Notes: a model not told the origin generated them from the letters alone. DNA of 64,000 nt from Xanthobacteraceae bacterium (GCA_030038995.1 JASHQS010000115.1:1-64000); one strand, 5' to 3'; counted from the stretch's first letter, positions 1 to 8,111 are shown. Program-made: numbers and translations.

Positions 1-142
1 GCGCTCCAACGCCTGGCGCAGGAGCGCTTGGCGGCGGCGAGTAACGCCGATGCGGATTCTGCTTCATAAATTCCGCTCATTCCCGCGCAAGCGGGAATCC
101 AGTTGGAGCGCACTCATTATCGGACCAACGCACTGGGTCCCC
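1..142. other. Left edge, no gene; REP-type palindrome
   Basis: No coding frame is convincing here. Positions 78-103 hold a short palindrome (ATTCCCGC-GCAA-GCGGGAAT), and the left half of a second hairpin (CCCCGC at 139-144) follows. The two together resemble a REP-type intergenic repeat. The same palindrome recurs near 19273, again next to the MITE-like element. Confidence 0.6.
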
Positions 143-336
143 GCTTTCGCGCATAGGCGCTAACATGGGCCTGTTTCCCGGATGCGGTGCAGCGCGAAGC
201 GGTGCACCGCTGATCCGGGATCGTCCCAGACTCCGCAACTTGTTACGATCCCGGGTCTGCAGCGCACCACTTCGCTGCGCTTCGTGCTGCGCTGCGCCCG
301 GGAAACGCAGCTATGTTAGCGCCTATGCGCTTTCGC
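143..336 (+). mobile_element. MITE-like element, copy 1, with 8-bp target duplication
   Basis: The element proper is 151-328. It has perfect 16-bp terminal inverted repeats, GCATAGGCGCTAACAT at 151-166 and its complement at 313-328. It is flanked by the direct repeat GCTTTCGC at 143-150 and 329-336. Removing the element and one GCTTTCGC rebuilds a perfect hairpin, CCCCGC-TTTC-GCGGGG, so the insertion appears to lie in a REP hairpin. No transposase is encoded, so it would be non-autonomous. A second copy lies at 19319-19498 in the opposite orientation. Confidence 0.75.
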
Positions 337-365
337 GGGGACGAGCGGGTGTGTGAAGGGGCTGG

Positions 366-1052
366 CTACCCATTCGCCCGCGCGCCGAAAATCGCGGTGC
401 CGACCCGCACGTGCGTCGAGCCGAACGCGATCGCGATCTTGAAATCGGCGCTCATGCCCATGGACAATAGCTTAAGCCCGTTGCGCCGCGCGATCTCTGC
501 GGTCAGCGCGAAATGCGGCGCCGGCGCCTCGTCGAACGGCGGGATGCACATCAGCCCGGCGATCGCCAGCCCATGGCGCTCGCGGCAGGCGGCGATGAAG
601 GCATCGGCGTCCTGCGGCTTGACGCCCGACTTCTGCGGCTCGGCGCCGGTATTGATCTCGACGAACAGCGTAGGGCGGCGCGGCTGCCGCGCCATCTCCT
701 TGGCGAGCGCCGCGGCCAAACTGTCGCGGTCGAGCGAATGGATGGCGTCGAACAAGGCCACCGCGTCGCGCGCCTTGTTGGATTGCAGCGGCCCGACCAG
801 GTGCAGCGCGATGCCGCCGTGGCGCGTCATGAGCGGCGGCCACTTGGCTTTCGCCTCCTGCACGCGGTTCTCGCCGAACACGCGCTGGCCCGCGGCGATC
901 ACCGGCTCGATCGCCGCGGCGCCGAATGTTTTCGCAATCGCAACCAGCGTGACGCTTTGCGGATCGCGGCCGGCCTCGCGGCAGGCGGCTTCGATGTCGC
1001 GGCGCACGGCGTCGAGGCCGGCGAGGCCGGCGGGCCGATTCATGGTTGCCAT
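366..1052 (-). CDS. yggS: YggS/PLPBP-family pyridoxal-phosphate homeostasis protein
   Basis: A 228-residue protein of the YggS/PROSC family. These are single-domain alanine-racemase-fold (TIM barrel) proteins that bind PLP in the cytosol and help keep vitamin B6 and amino-acid pools balanced; no enzymatic reaction is firmly established. The PLP lysine is K41 in the motif VAIAKTFGA. The C-terminal family signature LLSMGMSADF followed by GSTHVRVGTAIFG, which cradles the phosphate, is intact. Length is normal. An alternative start three codons in (1043) is equally plausible because neither start has a clear ribosome-binding site. The gene is transcribed away from the divergent diguanylate cyclase. 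Confidence 0.9.
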   Translation of the reverse strand: MATMNRPAGLAGLDAVRRDIEAACREAGRDPQSVTLVAIAKTFGAAAIEPVIAAGQRVFGENRVQEAKAKWPPLMTRHGGIALHLVGPLQSNKARDAVALFDAIHSLDRDSLAAALAKEMARQPRRPTLFVEINTGAEPQKSGVKPQDADAFIAACRERHGLAIAGLMCIPPFDEAPAPHFALTAEIARRNGLKLLSMGMSADFKIAIAFGSTHVRVGTAIFGARANG

Positions 1053-1152
1053 CGGGTGAATGCCCCGCTGTTTTCGCTAAAATTGCGCCGATCGGGCGAA
1101 GGGCATTTTTACCGCTGTCGGCTAGGCTGCGAAACCGGGTCGAGGGTGTACG

Positions 1153-2841
1153 ATGCCGGACGCCGGCGCCAAGCTTCATGGCAAGTCTCGCGGCGCGCCG
1201 CGCCAGCCGCTCAAGCACGGCAAGCCGACGCTGAGCATTCGCGCGCGCCTGATCGTGCTGGCGCTGCTCGCCGTGGCGCCGCTGATGTTCGAGCGTATCC
1301 ACGCCATCGAGGGTGCGCGCGCCGAGGGCGCCGCGCGCGCCCACGCCCAGGTTATCGAGCTCGCCCGCCGCGGTGCCGAGGCGCAGAACGAGATCATCCT
1401 CTCGGTGCGCGCGATGTTGCAGATCGTGGCGCGGGTCTATGGCCGCAGCGCCTTCGACCGCGGCGACTGCAATCAATATCTCGCGAGCCTCGCCGGCACC
1501 ATTCCGTGGCTCCACACGCTGTCGGTCGCCGGCACCGACGGCCGCATCAGGTGCTCGACCCGGGCGCAGGCGATCGGACTGAACGTCGGCGACCGCGCGC
1601 ATTTTCAACAGGCGCTGCATTCGCGCGACTTTGTGCTCAGCGATTATCTCATCAGCCGCATCCACGAGCCGCCGACGATCATCGCCACCCTGCCGGCACT
1701 GAAGCCCGATGGCACGGTTGCCGGCGTCGTGCTGGCCGCGATCGATCTGCAATGGATTCCCGAACTCGCGGCCATCGCGACGCAGCGCTCCGGCGCCTCG
1801 ATCCTGCTGATCGACGGCGGCGGCACGCTGGCGGCGGCTTCGGCCAACCTGGAAAGCTCGGTCGGCAAGCGCTTTGCCGATCACGCCCTGGTGCGCGACA
1901 TGCTCGCCCACGACGAAGGCACGATGACGACCGCCGGCCTCGACGGCGCGCAGCACATCTTCGCCTATGTGCGCGTGCCGTGGACCAATGCGCGGCTTGC
2001 CGTCGGGCTCGACCGGGAGGCGGTGCTGGCCAGCATCGACCGCGAGATCGGCATCGGCTATCTGCAACTGGCGCTGATCGGCGCGCTGGTCCTCGTCGTC
2101 ACCTGGTTCGGCGGCGAGCAGCTGATCGTGCGGCCGATCCGGTCGCTGACGCGCACCGTCGGGCGGTTCGGCCGCGGCGACCTGCACGTGCGCGCCAGCG
2201 ACGAGCGCTGGGTCGCCGAGTTCGAGCCGCTGGCCAGTGCCTTCGACGACATGGCCGACAAGCTCACCCGCCGCGAGGAGGAACTGCGCATCGCCAATCA
2301 TCACCTCGAGGAGCTGGCGAGCCTCGACGGCCTGACCGGACTTGCCAACCGGCGTGGTTTCGACCGCGAGCTGCAGAGCGCCTGGCAGCGCGCCGCCGAG
2401 CGGCGCGAGCCGCTGGCGCTGATGATGATCGATATCGATCATTTCAAGCTGTACAACGACCGCTACGGCCACGTCGCCGGCGACACCTGCCTGCGTGCGG
2501 TCGGCGAGACGCTGTCGCTGGTCACGCTCGAAGAGGCGGTGCTGGTGGCGCGCTACGGCGGCGAGGAGTTCGCGCTGCTGTTGCCCGGCCTCGACTTGCC
2601 GCGGGCCGCCGCGCTCGCCGAGGAGGCGCGCAAGGCGATCGAGGACCTCATGATCACCCACGCCGAGGCGCCGAGCCGCCTCGTCACCATCAGCATCGGG
2701 GTCGAGGCTTTGGTGCCCGAAAAGGGCCTGCCGGCCGCCGACCTGGTCGAGGCGGCCGATGCCGCGCTCTACGCCGCCAAACGCAACGGCCGCAACGCCG
2801 TGGTGGCGCACGCGCCGATGCAGTTCAGCATGGCGTCGTAG
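1153..2841 (+). CDS. Membrane-bound diguanylate cyclase (Cache-like sensor, HAMP, GGDEF)
   Basis: A 562-residue inner-membrane signalling enzyme. There is a transmembrane helix near residues 31-46, a periplasmic Cache/PDC-like sensing region to about 300, a second transmembrane helix near 302-320, a HAMP linker, and a GGDEF domain from about 385. The catalytic loop reads YGGEEF (residues 469-473), an active form of the motif, so it should make cyclic-di-GMP from two GTP. The RxxD inhibitory site expected just before it is replaced by EEAV, so product feedback inhibition is probably absent. The ligand sensed is unknown. Possible partners are the EAL protein at 17931 and the flagellar genes further on. 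Confidence 0.9.
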   Translation: MPDAGAKLHGKSRGAPRQPLKHGKPTLSIRARLIVLALLAVAPLMFERIHAIEGARAEGAARAHAQVIELARRGAEAQNEIILSVRAMLQIVARVYGRSAFDRGDCNQYLASLAGTIPWLHTLSVAGTDGRIRCSTRAQAIGLNVGDRAHFQQALHSRDFVLSDYLISRIHEPPTIIATLPALKPDGTVAGVVLAAIDLQWIPELAAIATQRSGASILLIDGGGTLAAASANLESSVGKRFADHALVRDMLAHDEGTMTTAGLDGAQHIFAYVRVPWTNARLAVGLDREAVLASIDREIGIGYLQLALIGALVLVVTWFGGEQLIVRPIRSLTRTVGRFGRGDLHVRASDERWVAEFEPLASAFDDMADKLTRREEELRIANHHLEELASLDGLTGLANRRGFDRELQSAWQRAAERREPLALMMIDIDHFKLYNDRYGHVAGDTCLRAVGETLSLVTLEEAVLVARYGGEEFALLLPGLDLPRAAALAEEARKAIEDLMITHAEAPSRLVTISIGVEALVPEKGLPAADLVEAADAALYAAKRNGRNAVVAHAPMQFSMAS

Positions 2842-3017
2842 CAATCATCCTCGAACGCGCGAAGCGCGGGGCAGTGGGACCGTCTCGCGAAGCAAGATGG
2901 TGGAGCGGGCGCCGGATTCCGCGCTTCACTTTCATCGCAGGAGTTTTCGTCGAGTCCCGCGCGCCGCGTCAGCGTCTTCACCCCAAACGTAAAATCATCG
3001 CCCTCTAATACATTATG

Positions 3018-3136
3018 AGGCGCGCATCGCCGGCGAGTTCAAGGACACCTCGGTCCAGTCATTCACCATCACGTCCGAGGATGGCAGAACCGAGCGCTGG
3101 TTCTATCTGGAAGGCTCGTGGCGGCAGAAGCGCTGA
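3018..3136 (+). pseudogene. Possible C-terminal remnant of an unidentified gene
   Basis: A short open stretch ends in a natural-looking protein tail (…FTITSEDGRTERWFYLEGS… then stop at 3134-3136) with alphaproteobacterial codon use but no start codon upstream. An in-frame stop lies just upstream, before position 3000. It may be the 3' end of a decayed gene. No family is recognised. The rest of 2842-3144 shows nothing else that I can support. Confidence 0.3.
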
Positions 3137-3144
3137 AGAGCGGA

Positions 3145-3257
3145 TAGCGCGTAGGTCGTAGCACGCAGGGCGGATTAGCCGACGGCGTAATCTGCCGCAC
3201 GATTTGTCCATCAAATGGCGGATTACGCTTCGCCAATCCGCCTACGCCCTACGCGCT
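3145..3257. repeat. Imperfect inverted repeat (REP-like)
   Basis: Left arm GGCGGATTAGCCGACGGCGT and right arm GGCGGATTACGCTTCGCCAA, each followed or preceded by CGTAGG/CCTACG-type sequence, form a large imperfect palindrome. It overlaps the last codons of the VOC gene, and its stop codon (3249-3251) lies inside the right arm. Confidence 0.6.
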
Positions 3258-3683
3258 CCGCGCCGCCCGCTTGCGCGTCTTCCGCGGCGGCGCCCAGATC
3301 ATGGCTTCGAGCTTCATGCCGTCGGGGTCGGCGAAATACACCGCGTAATAATTGCGGCCGTAATATTCGCCGGGCGGATCGAGCACGGTCATGCCGTTCG
3401 CTTCCAGAAAGGCGCCGAGCGCGTCGACGTCGTTGCGGCTCGAAAGCTCGAACGCATAATGATGAAAGCCGATGTCGCCCTTGCGGTATTTGCGCTTTGC
3501 GCCTTGCGGATCGGCGGCGGCGATCCAGAACAGCGTCTTGCCGTTGCTCCAGCCCGTCATGTCGGCGTAGTCGTATTTGCGTTTGAAGCCGAGAAAGCCC
3601 AACACCTTGTCGTAGAACGCCTGCGAGCGCGCAAAATCGCCGACGCTCAACACCAGATGATCGATGCCGACGACGCGAGGCAT
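3249..3683 (-). CDS. VOC-family (glyoxalase/bleomycin-resistance fold) protein
   Basis: A 144-residue protein of the vicinal-oxygen-chelate fold. The first beta-alpha module starts GIDHLVLSVGDF with a putative metal ligand His. The second has FHHYAFEL and YYAVYFADPDGMKLEAM, with the usual DPDG turn and a Glu ligand. Members are small metal-dependent lyases, isomerases or dioxygenases, or binding proteins, so the substrate cannot be told. The start at 3683 is preferred because GGAG lies 6-7 nt before it; an in-frame ATG pair at 3695-3698 is the alternative. The lysine/arginine-rich tail is encoded partly by the flanking repeat. Confidence 0.8.
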   Translation of the reverse strand: MPRVVGIDHLVLSVGDFARSQAFYDKVLGFLGFKRKYDYADMTGWSNGKTLFWIAAADPQGAKRKYRKGDIGFHHYAFELSSRNDVDALGAFLEANGMTVLDPPGEYYGRNYYAVYFADPDGMKLEAMIWAPPRKTRKRAARSA

Positions 3684-3703
3684 GGCAATCTCCATCACCA
3701 GCC

Positions 3704-4089
3704 TATATGGGCAGAGCGATATGCGAAAGGGCTGCGTCGATGACGGCGTCGATCAAGCCGCTTGACTCCGCTCGGCGGCCCGGCCGGCTGTGGGTTTGCG
3801 GACGACGCAAGGGCGTTGCCCACAACCGCCACAGCCGCAGCCGCAACGGCAGAAGCGGACATATGATGTGCTGCAAACCGCGGACATCTTTACGCGCTAC
3901 GGACAGCGCGGACATCTGCACGCGCTACGGACCCCGTCAGGGGAAGTCGAGCCCGCATCGGTGGACCGAGAAAAGCTCTTGATCTCGGCGAGGCCGTGAC
4001 GATTTACTCGTAGGCCAAAGCCTTGGGAGCCGGCTGCGGCCGCTTGCCGAGGCAAAATCGGCGGAAAATGGGACCCCAGGAGTAAAGCC
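3704..4089. other. Spacer before pqqA, with a 28-bp tandem repeat
   Basis: No credible gene. A direct repeat with period 28 occupies 3880-3932; the unit begins GCGGACATCT and continues ACGCGCTACGGAC in both copies. It could be a regulator site for the pqq operon or a simple duplication. A ribosome-binding site (AGGAG) for pqqA is at about 4079. Confidence 0.5.
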
Positions 4090-4167
4090 ATGGCTTGGAC
4101 AGCCCCTATCCTTATCGAGGTATGTATCGGGCTCGAAATCAACGGCGACCTGGCGCCGGAATTCTGA
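4090..4167 (+). CDS. pqqA: PqqA precursor peptide, copy 1, lacking the cross-link tyrosine
   Basis: A 25-residue peptide directly in front of pqqB with a good AGGAG site. It begins MAWTAP and contains CIGLEING, as PqqA does. In PQQ biosynthesis PqqE joins a Glu and a Tyr of PqqA (E16 and Y20 in this numbering), and these two residues become the whole cofactor. Here E16 is present but position 20 is Asp (EINGD), so this peptide cannot supply PQQ by the known chemistry. The tail is also short. A complete copy lies at 7752. Recognition by PqqD could still occur, so it may be a decayed gene or a decoy. Confidence 0.85.
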   Translation: MAWTAPILIEVCIGLEINGDLAPEF

Positions 4168-4197
4168 AGTATCCGGGCTCGCGCTGTTGGGCGGCCA

Positions 4198-5103
4198 ATG
4201 GATCGCTTGAACGCCATCGTTCTCGGCGCCGCGGCCGGCGGCGGCTTTCCGCAATGGAATTGCCGGTGCCCGATATGCCGACTGGCCTGGGAGGGCGACC
4301 CCAGGGTCAAACCACGGACCCAGGCGAGCCTTGCCGTGTCGGCGGACGGCCGCGACTGGGTTTTGCTCAATGCCTCGCCGGATTTACGGGCGCAGATTCA
4401 GGTGACGCCGGCGCTGCGGCCCCGGGGCATGCCGCGCGGCAGTCCGATCAGCGGCGTGGTCCTGACCGGAGCCGAGGTCGACCAAGTCGCGGGGCTGCTC
4501 ACGCTGCGCGAGCGCGGCGGCTTTACGGTGTACGCTACCGCCGAAACGCTGACGGCAATCGAGGACAACGCGATATTCGACGTTCTCGCCGCGGACCTGG
4601 TGCAAAGGCGGCCGGTCGCGCTGGCGCAAGCCTTCGGCTTGTCGAATGGCCTGCAAGCCGAATTGTTCACCGTGCCGGGCAAGGCGCCGCTCTATCTCGA
4701 GACGGACGATCCGGAGCTTGCGGCGGAGACTGGCGCCAATGCCGGCGTGGAGATCATGAGCGGCGGCGCGCGCCTCATCTACGTGCCCGGCGCCGCCGCC
4801 ATAACGCAGCCGTTATTGGAGCGCCTGCGGCGCGCCAATGTGGTGCTTTTCGACGCCACGCTGTTTGACGACCACGAGATGATCGTCAACGGCACCGGAA
4901 CGAAAACCGGGCGGCGGATGGGCCATATGCCGCTCGACGGCGCCGACGGCAGCTTGCAGCAGCTCAGCGGCCTGAGCGGCCGCCGCATCCTGACGCACAT
5001 CAACAATACAAATCCGATTCTGGTCGACGGCTCACCGCAACGGCTAAAGGTCGAAGCCGCTGGTTTTGAAGTTGCTCAAGACGGCATGGAGATATCATTG
5101 TGA
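4198..5103 (+). CDS. pqqB: PqqB, PQQ biosynthesis hydroxylase
   Basis: A 301-residue metallo-beta-lactamase-fold protein, full length for PqqB. The N-terminus has the family signature AIVLGAAAGGGFPQWNCRCPIC with its conserved cysteines. In the pathway PqqB is an iron-dependent hydroxylase acting on the tyrosine-derived ring of the PqqE product. It starts 30 nt after pqqA copy 1, and its stop overlaps the GTG start option of pqqC, so pqqABCDE is one operon. Cytosolic. Confidence 0.95.
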   Translation: MDRLNAIVLGAAAGGGFPQWNCRCPICRLAWEGDPRVKPRTQASLAVSADGRDWVLLNASPDLRAQIQVTPALRPRGMPRGSPISGVVLTGAEVDQVAGLLTLRERGGFTVYATAETLTAIEDNAIFDVLAADLVQRRPVALAQAFGLSNGLQAELFTVPGKAPLYLETDDPELAAETGANAGVEIMSGGARLIYVPGAAAITQPLLERLRRANVVLFDATLFDDHEMIVNGTGTKTGRRMGHMPLDGADGSLQQLSGLSGRRILTHINNTNPILVDGSPQRLKVEAAGFEVAQDGMEISL

Positions 5104-5840
5104 GAGCTATGTCGCCGGACGAGCTGGAAATGCGTCTGCGTCAGATCGGCGCCAACCGATATCACCGGCTGCATCCGTTCCATAAGCTTCTTCATGGCGG
5201 CAAATGCACCAAGGCTCAAGTGCAGGCCTGGGCGCTCAATCGCTACTATTATCAAGCGATGATTCCAGTGAAGGATGCCGGCTTGATTGCGCGCTGTCCG
5301 GATAGCGACATCCGCCGCGAGTGGCGCCGGCGGCTGATCGACCATGACGGCGAACGCAAGGGTGAAGGCGGCATAGCGCGCTGGCTGATGCTCACCGACG
5401 GCTTGCAGCTCGACCGCGATTATGTCGTTTCATTGCACGGCTTGCTCCCGGCGACCCGATTTGCGGTAGATGCGTACGTCCATTTCGTGCGCGACAAGAC
5501 GCTGCTCGAAGCGATCGCTTCCTCGCTGACCGAGCTGTTCTCGCCGGAGATCATCAGCGAACGCCTCGAGGGCATGCTCAACAACTACGACTTCGTGAGT
5601 TCGCAGACGCTGGCTTATTTTTCGCAGCGTCCGCCGCAAGCGGAGCGCGACGCCCGCTTCGCCCTTGATTATGTGAAGGCCAACGCTCTGACCGCCGGCG
5701 CTCAGGACAGCGTGCTTCGCGCGCTCGAATTCAAGTGCGACGTATTGTGGGCGATGTTGGATGCTCTATATCATGCTTACGTTGCACCAGGACATATTCC
5801 GCCCGGGGCCTTTGCACCACCGCAAGGGGATCGGCAATGA
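5100..5840 (+). CDS. pqqC: PqqC, pyrroloquinoline-quinone synthase
   Basis: A 246-residue all-helical oxidase, normal for PqqC, which closes the last ring and performs the final eight-electron oxidation to PQQ using oxygen without a metal or cofactor. Conserved stretches include HPFHKLLHGGKC, WALNRYYYQ and the C-terminal FKCDVLWAMLDALYHAY. The GTG at 5100 overlaps the pqqB stop. The ATG at 5109 (MSPDELEMRL) matches the usual N-terminus better and may be the real start. The stop overlaps the pqqD ATG (ATGA). Confidence 0.95.
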   Translation: MRAMSPDELEMRLRQIGANRYHRLHPFHKLLHGGKCTKAQVQAWALNRYYYQAMIPVKDAGLIARCPDSDIRREWRRRLIDHDGERKGEGGIARWLMLTDGLQLDRDYVVSLHGLLPATRFAVDAYVHFVRDKTLLEAIASSLTELFSPEIISERLEGMLNNYDFVSSQTLAYFSQRPPQAERDARFALDYVKANALTAGAQDSVLRALEFKCDVLWAMLDALYHAYVAPGHIPPGAFAPPQGDRQ

Positions 5841-6127
5841 GCGACGCCACGCCGGCCATTTCGCCTGAATCGCGGCCGCGGCTGCCGCGTGGCGTGCGCC
5901 TGGTGCACAACGAGGCGCACGGCGGCTGGGTGCTGCTTGCGCCCGAGCGGATTTTCAAGGCCGACCCCACGGCCACCGAGATCCTCAAGCGCTGCACCGG
6001 CGAAGCTACGCTTGGTTCAATTGTCGACGATCTGGCGAAGAGCTATACCGCCCCGCGTGAACGCATCCTTGCGGACGTCTCTGGCCTGCTCCAAGGCCTC
6101 GCCGAAAAGAAGCTGCTGGAACTTTGA
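5837..6127 (+). CDS. pqqD: PqqD, peptide chaperone (RRE prototype)
   Basis: A 96-residue winged-helix protein. PqqD binds PqqA and presents it to the radical SAM enzyme PqqE; it is the founding member of the RiPP recognition element fold. Seen here are the PRGVRLVHNEAHGGWVLLAPER strand region, DPTATEILKRC, and the closing helix LLQGLAEKKLLEL. The ATG at 5837 overlaps the pqqC stop by 4 nt, which fixes the start. It lies 6 nt before pqqE. Confidence 0.95.
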   Translation: MSDATPAISPESRPRLPRGVRLVHNEAHGGWVLLAPERIFKADPTATEILKRCTGEATLGSIVDDLAKSYTAPRERILADVSGLLQGLAEKKLLEL

Positions 6128-6133
6128 AGTCCG

Positions 6134-7312
6134 ATGACAGACGATTTGCGGCCTAGCGCAAATGGAACCAGCAGCCCCGAGCCGGCGGGCGGCGCGGGGA
6201 CGGCTTCGTTTCACGGACCCATCGGCATGCTTGCCGAACTGACCCATCGCTGTCCGCTCGGCTGCCCCTATTGCTCCAATCCGCTGGCGCTTGATCCACG
6301 CGAGAGCGAGCTTGATACACGGACTTGGGCGCGCATATTTCGCGAGGCGGCGGCGCTCAACGTCCTGCAGGTCCATCTCTCCGGAGGCGAGCCGGGCGCG
6401 CGGCGCGACCTCGTCGAGATCACCGCTGCGGCGCATTCCAGCGGGCTCTACACCAACCTGATTACCTCGGCCATCGGCATCACGCCGGCAACGCTCGCCA
6501 GACTCGCCGACGCTGGCTTGGATCACGTGCAGATTTCGATCCAGGACAGCGAGCCGGTTTCAGCCGACCACATCGCCGGTTATCAAGGCGCATTTGCGCG
6601 CAAGAAGGAACTGGCCGCCGAAGTCGTGCGGCTGAAAATCCCGTTGACCGTCAATGTCGTTGTCCATCGGGCCAACGTCGAGCGCATCGGCGCCATGGTC
6701 GAAATGGCAATCCGTCACGGCGCGAGCCGCGTCGAGATCGCGCATGTCCAATATTACGGCTGGGCGCTGCACAACCGGGAGGCGCTGCTGCCGACCGCCG
6801 AGCAGACGGCCCGCGCCCTCCAGGTCGTCGAGGAGCTGCGAAGACAACATCGCGGTGCGATCGTCATCGATGCGGTTGTGCCCGATTATTATGCCCACTT
6901 TCCGAAACCTTGCGTCGGCGGCTGGGGCAGGCGATCGCTGAACGTAACGCCGGCGGGCAAGGTGCTGCCGTGTCATGCCGCCGAGTCCATACCCGGCCTC
7001 GAGTTCTGGTCGGTGCGCGACCATTCGCTTGCCGACATCTGGGCGAATTCGCCGGCGTTCAACGCGTTCCGCGGCACCGCGTGGATGAAGGAGCCGTGTC
7101 GTAGCTGCGCGCGGCGCGACATCGATTTCGGCGGCTGCCGCTGCCAGGCTTTCGCCATCACCGGCGACGCGCGGGCTGCCGATCCGGTCTGCCATCTCTC
7201 GCCCCATCACGACGAAGTGGTCGCACTCACCACCGGCCAACGCGACGTACCGTATTCATACCGCGTCAATCGGAAATCGCGTGTCAAAGTCCCGGAAAGC
7301 CATATGCGATGA
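6134..7312 (+). CDS. pqqE: PqqE, radical SAM PqqA glutamate-tyrosine cross-linking enzyme
   Basis: A 392-residue radical SAM/SPASM protein that forms the C-C bond between the Glu and Tyr side chains of PqqA. The CX3CX2C motif is C40-PLG-C44-PY-C47. A SAM-binding GGEP (LSGGEPGARRDL) follows. The C-terminal SPASM region carries the auxiliary-cluster cysteines (KPCVGGWG, VLPCHA, EPCRSCARRD, GGCRCQAF, DPVC). It has about 20 extra residues at the N-terminus, rich in Ser, Pro and Gly. Last gene of the pqqA1-BCDE run. Its 3' end abuts the remnant of a LuxR-type gene on the other strand. Confidence 0.95.
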   Translation: MTDDLRPSANGTSSPEPAGGAGTASFHGPIGMLAELTHRCPLGCPYCSNPLALDPRESELDTRTWARIFREAAALNVLQVHLSGGEPGARRDLVEITAAAHSSGLYTNLITSAIGITPATLARLADAGLDHVQISIQDSEPVSADHIAGYQGAFARKKELAAEVVRLKIPLTVNVVVHRANVERIGAMVEMAIRHGASRVEIAHVQYYGWALHNREALLPTAEQTARALQVVEELRRQHRGAIVIDAVVPDYYAHFPKPCVGGWGRRSLNVTPAGKVLPCHAAESIPGLEFWSVRDHSLADIWANSPAFNAFRGTAWMKEPCRSCARRDIDFGGCRCQAFAITGDARAADPVCHLSPHHDEVVALTTGQRDVPYSYRVNRKSRVKVPESHMR

Positions 7313-7319
7313 GCGCGCC

Positions 7320-7463
7320 GCCGCAACACTGCGATGCGATGCGGCTGCCGGGCTTGGCTTCCGCCAAAAGCGTCAACGCCCGCAACTCGCGCGGCGTCAA
7401 GTCGGCGAGCGGATTATGCCGTGCCGGCGGCACTTGCGCGCACATCACTGTTCCGACCGGCGC
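7320..7463 (-). pseudogene. Remnant of a LuxR-type response regulator (start of the HTH)
   Basis: Reading the minus strand gives …NPLADLTPRELRALTLLAE followed by AKPGSRIAS, which matches the beginning of a LuxR/FixJ-type helix-turn-helix (LTPRE…LLAEGK…IA). The recognition helix is missing. The frame runs into unrelated sequence at the 3' end of pqqE and stops at 7284. No receiver domain is recognisable upstream. It therefore looks like the broken end of a regulator gene at a rearrangement joint. No product is expected. Confidence 0.45.
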
Positions 7464-7751
7464 GCGCTGATGCGGGCGGATAACCTCCAGACCGCTGGCA
7501 AATTCGCCCCGTGAAAGCGCATCGTAGCGGCGGTTGCCGCATCTTGTCCCATTCTTGTCAGTGATCCCGAATTCGCTCAACCGAACCGAGAAGCTGCCCA
7601 ACTTTCGGCTCACCTGCCGGATGGGCGGCCATTCATATTTGAATAGCATCTCCCATGTAAAATCTTGCAAACTAAAGCTTGCCGGCAGCCGGTCCTCGGG
7701 CATATATTGGATAGTGTGGCCTCAGGAGGCATCACACGACGGAGGACTGCC
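7464..7751. other. Leader of the second pqqA; no other gene seen
   Basis: No convincing reading frame besides the regulator remnant to its left. A GGAGG-like site (GACGGAGGACTGCC) lies directly before the pqqA copy 2 start. The GTGTGGCCTCAGGAGGCATCACAC stretch near 7716-7739 can pair with itself (GTGTG/CACAC around CCTCAGGAGG), a possible hairpin in the leader. Confidence 0.4.
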
Positions 7752-7847
7752 ATGGCTTGGACGACCCCTGTACTCGTTGAAACCTGCATTGGGCTCGAGA
7801 TCAACGGCTATCTGCCGCCCGACGAGCCAGACGAAGGCGAGTTCTAG
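7752..7847 (+). CDS. pqqA: PqqA precursor peptide, copy 2, complete
   Basis: A 31-residue peptide with all the PqqA hallmarks: MAWTTP start, CIGLEINGY core with E16 and Y20 in the required E-X3-Y spacing, and an acidic tail. It has a strong GGAGG site. It sits 440 nt after pqqE rather than before pqqB, apparently as its own transcript. Given the Tyr20-to-Asp change in copy 1, this is probably the peptide that actually becomes PQQ. Similarity of the N-terminal 19 residues suggests that the two copies are duplicates. Confidence 0.9.
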   Translation: MAWTTPVLVETCIGLEINGYLPPDEPDEGEF

Positions 7848-8111
7848 AAATTCTGCGACGGCCTGTTTTAGCCAGCTCCGCGCCTCCTCCTCGGCGGGGG
7901 AGGCGGCCTTCATGATTACGACCACTTGCAGATAAGCCGTCTCGCTCTCGACTTAATCACGCGGCGCTATTCCGAGCGACTAACGAGGATCGCCGCTTCA
8001 ATCACCGCCGCTTGGGCGCGGTTGAAGCCCGTGAAGGACGCGTGCGCAACCGGCGCAAAACGCGGCAGTGGAATTGCCGCCTCAACTCATCCTCGGTGAT
8101 ACGGTGACGAC
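7848..8111. other. Spacer pqqA2-amtB, nothing recognised
   Basis: Convergent spacer between pqqA copy 2 (plus) and amtB (minus). A GC-rich complementary stretch, CGCCTCCTCC…GGGGGAGGCGG at 7880-7904, could form a hairpin terminator for pqqA2 but lacks a T-run. No gene is seen. Confidence 0.4.

Noticed and set aside
165..356. Small protein inside the left MITE-like element
   Set aside because: The frame is created by the repeat itself and is Arg/Cys/Ser-rich; the inverted copy does not preserve it.
472..2844. Very long open frame on the minus strand opposite the diguanylate cyclase
   Set aside because: It is a high-GC mirror of real codons: Arg/Gln/His-rich, with no domain. The same holds for the long antisense frames at 15441-17564 and 28368-30500.
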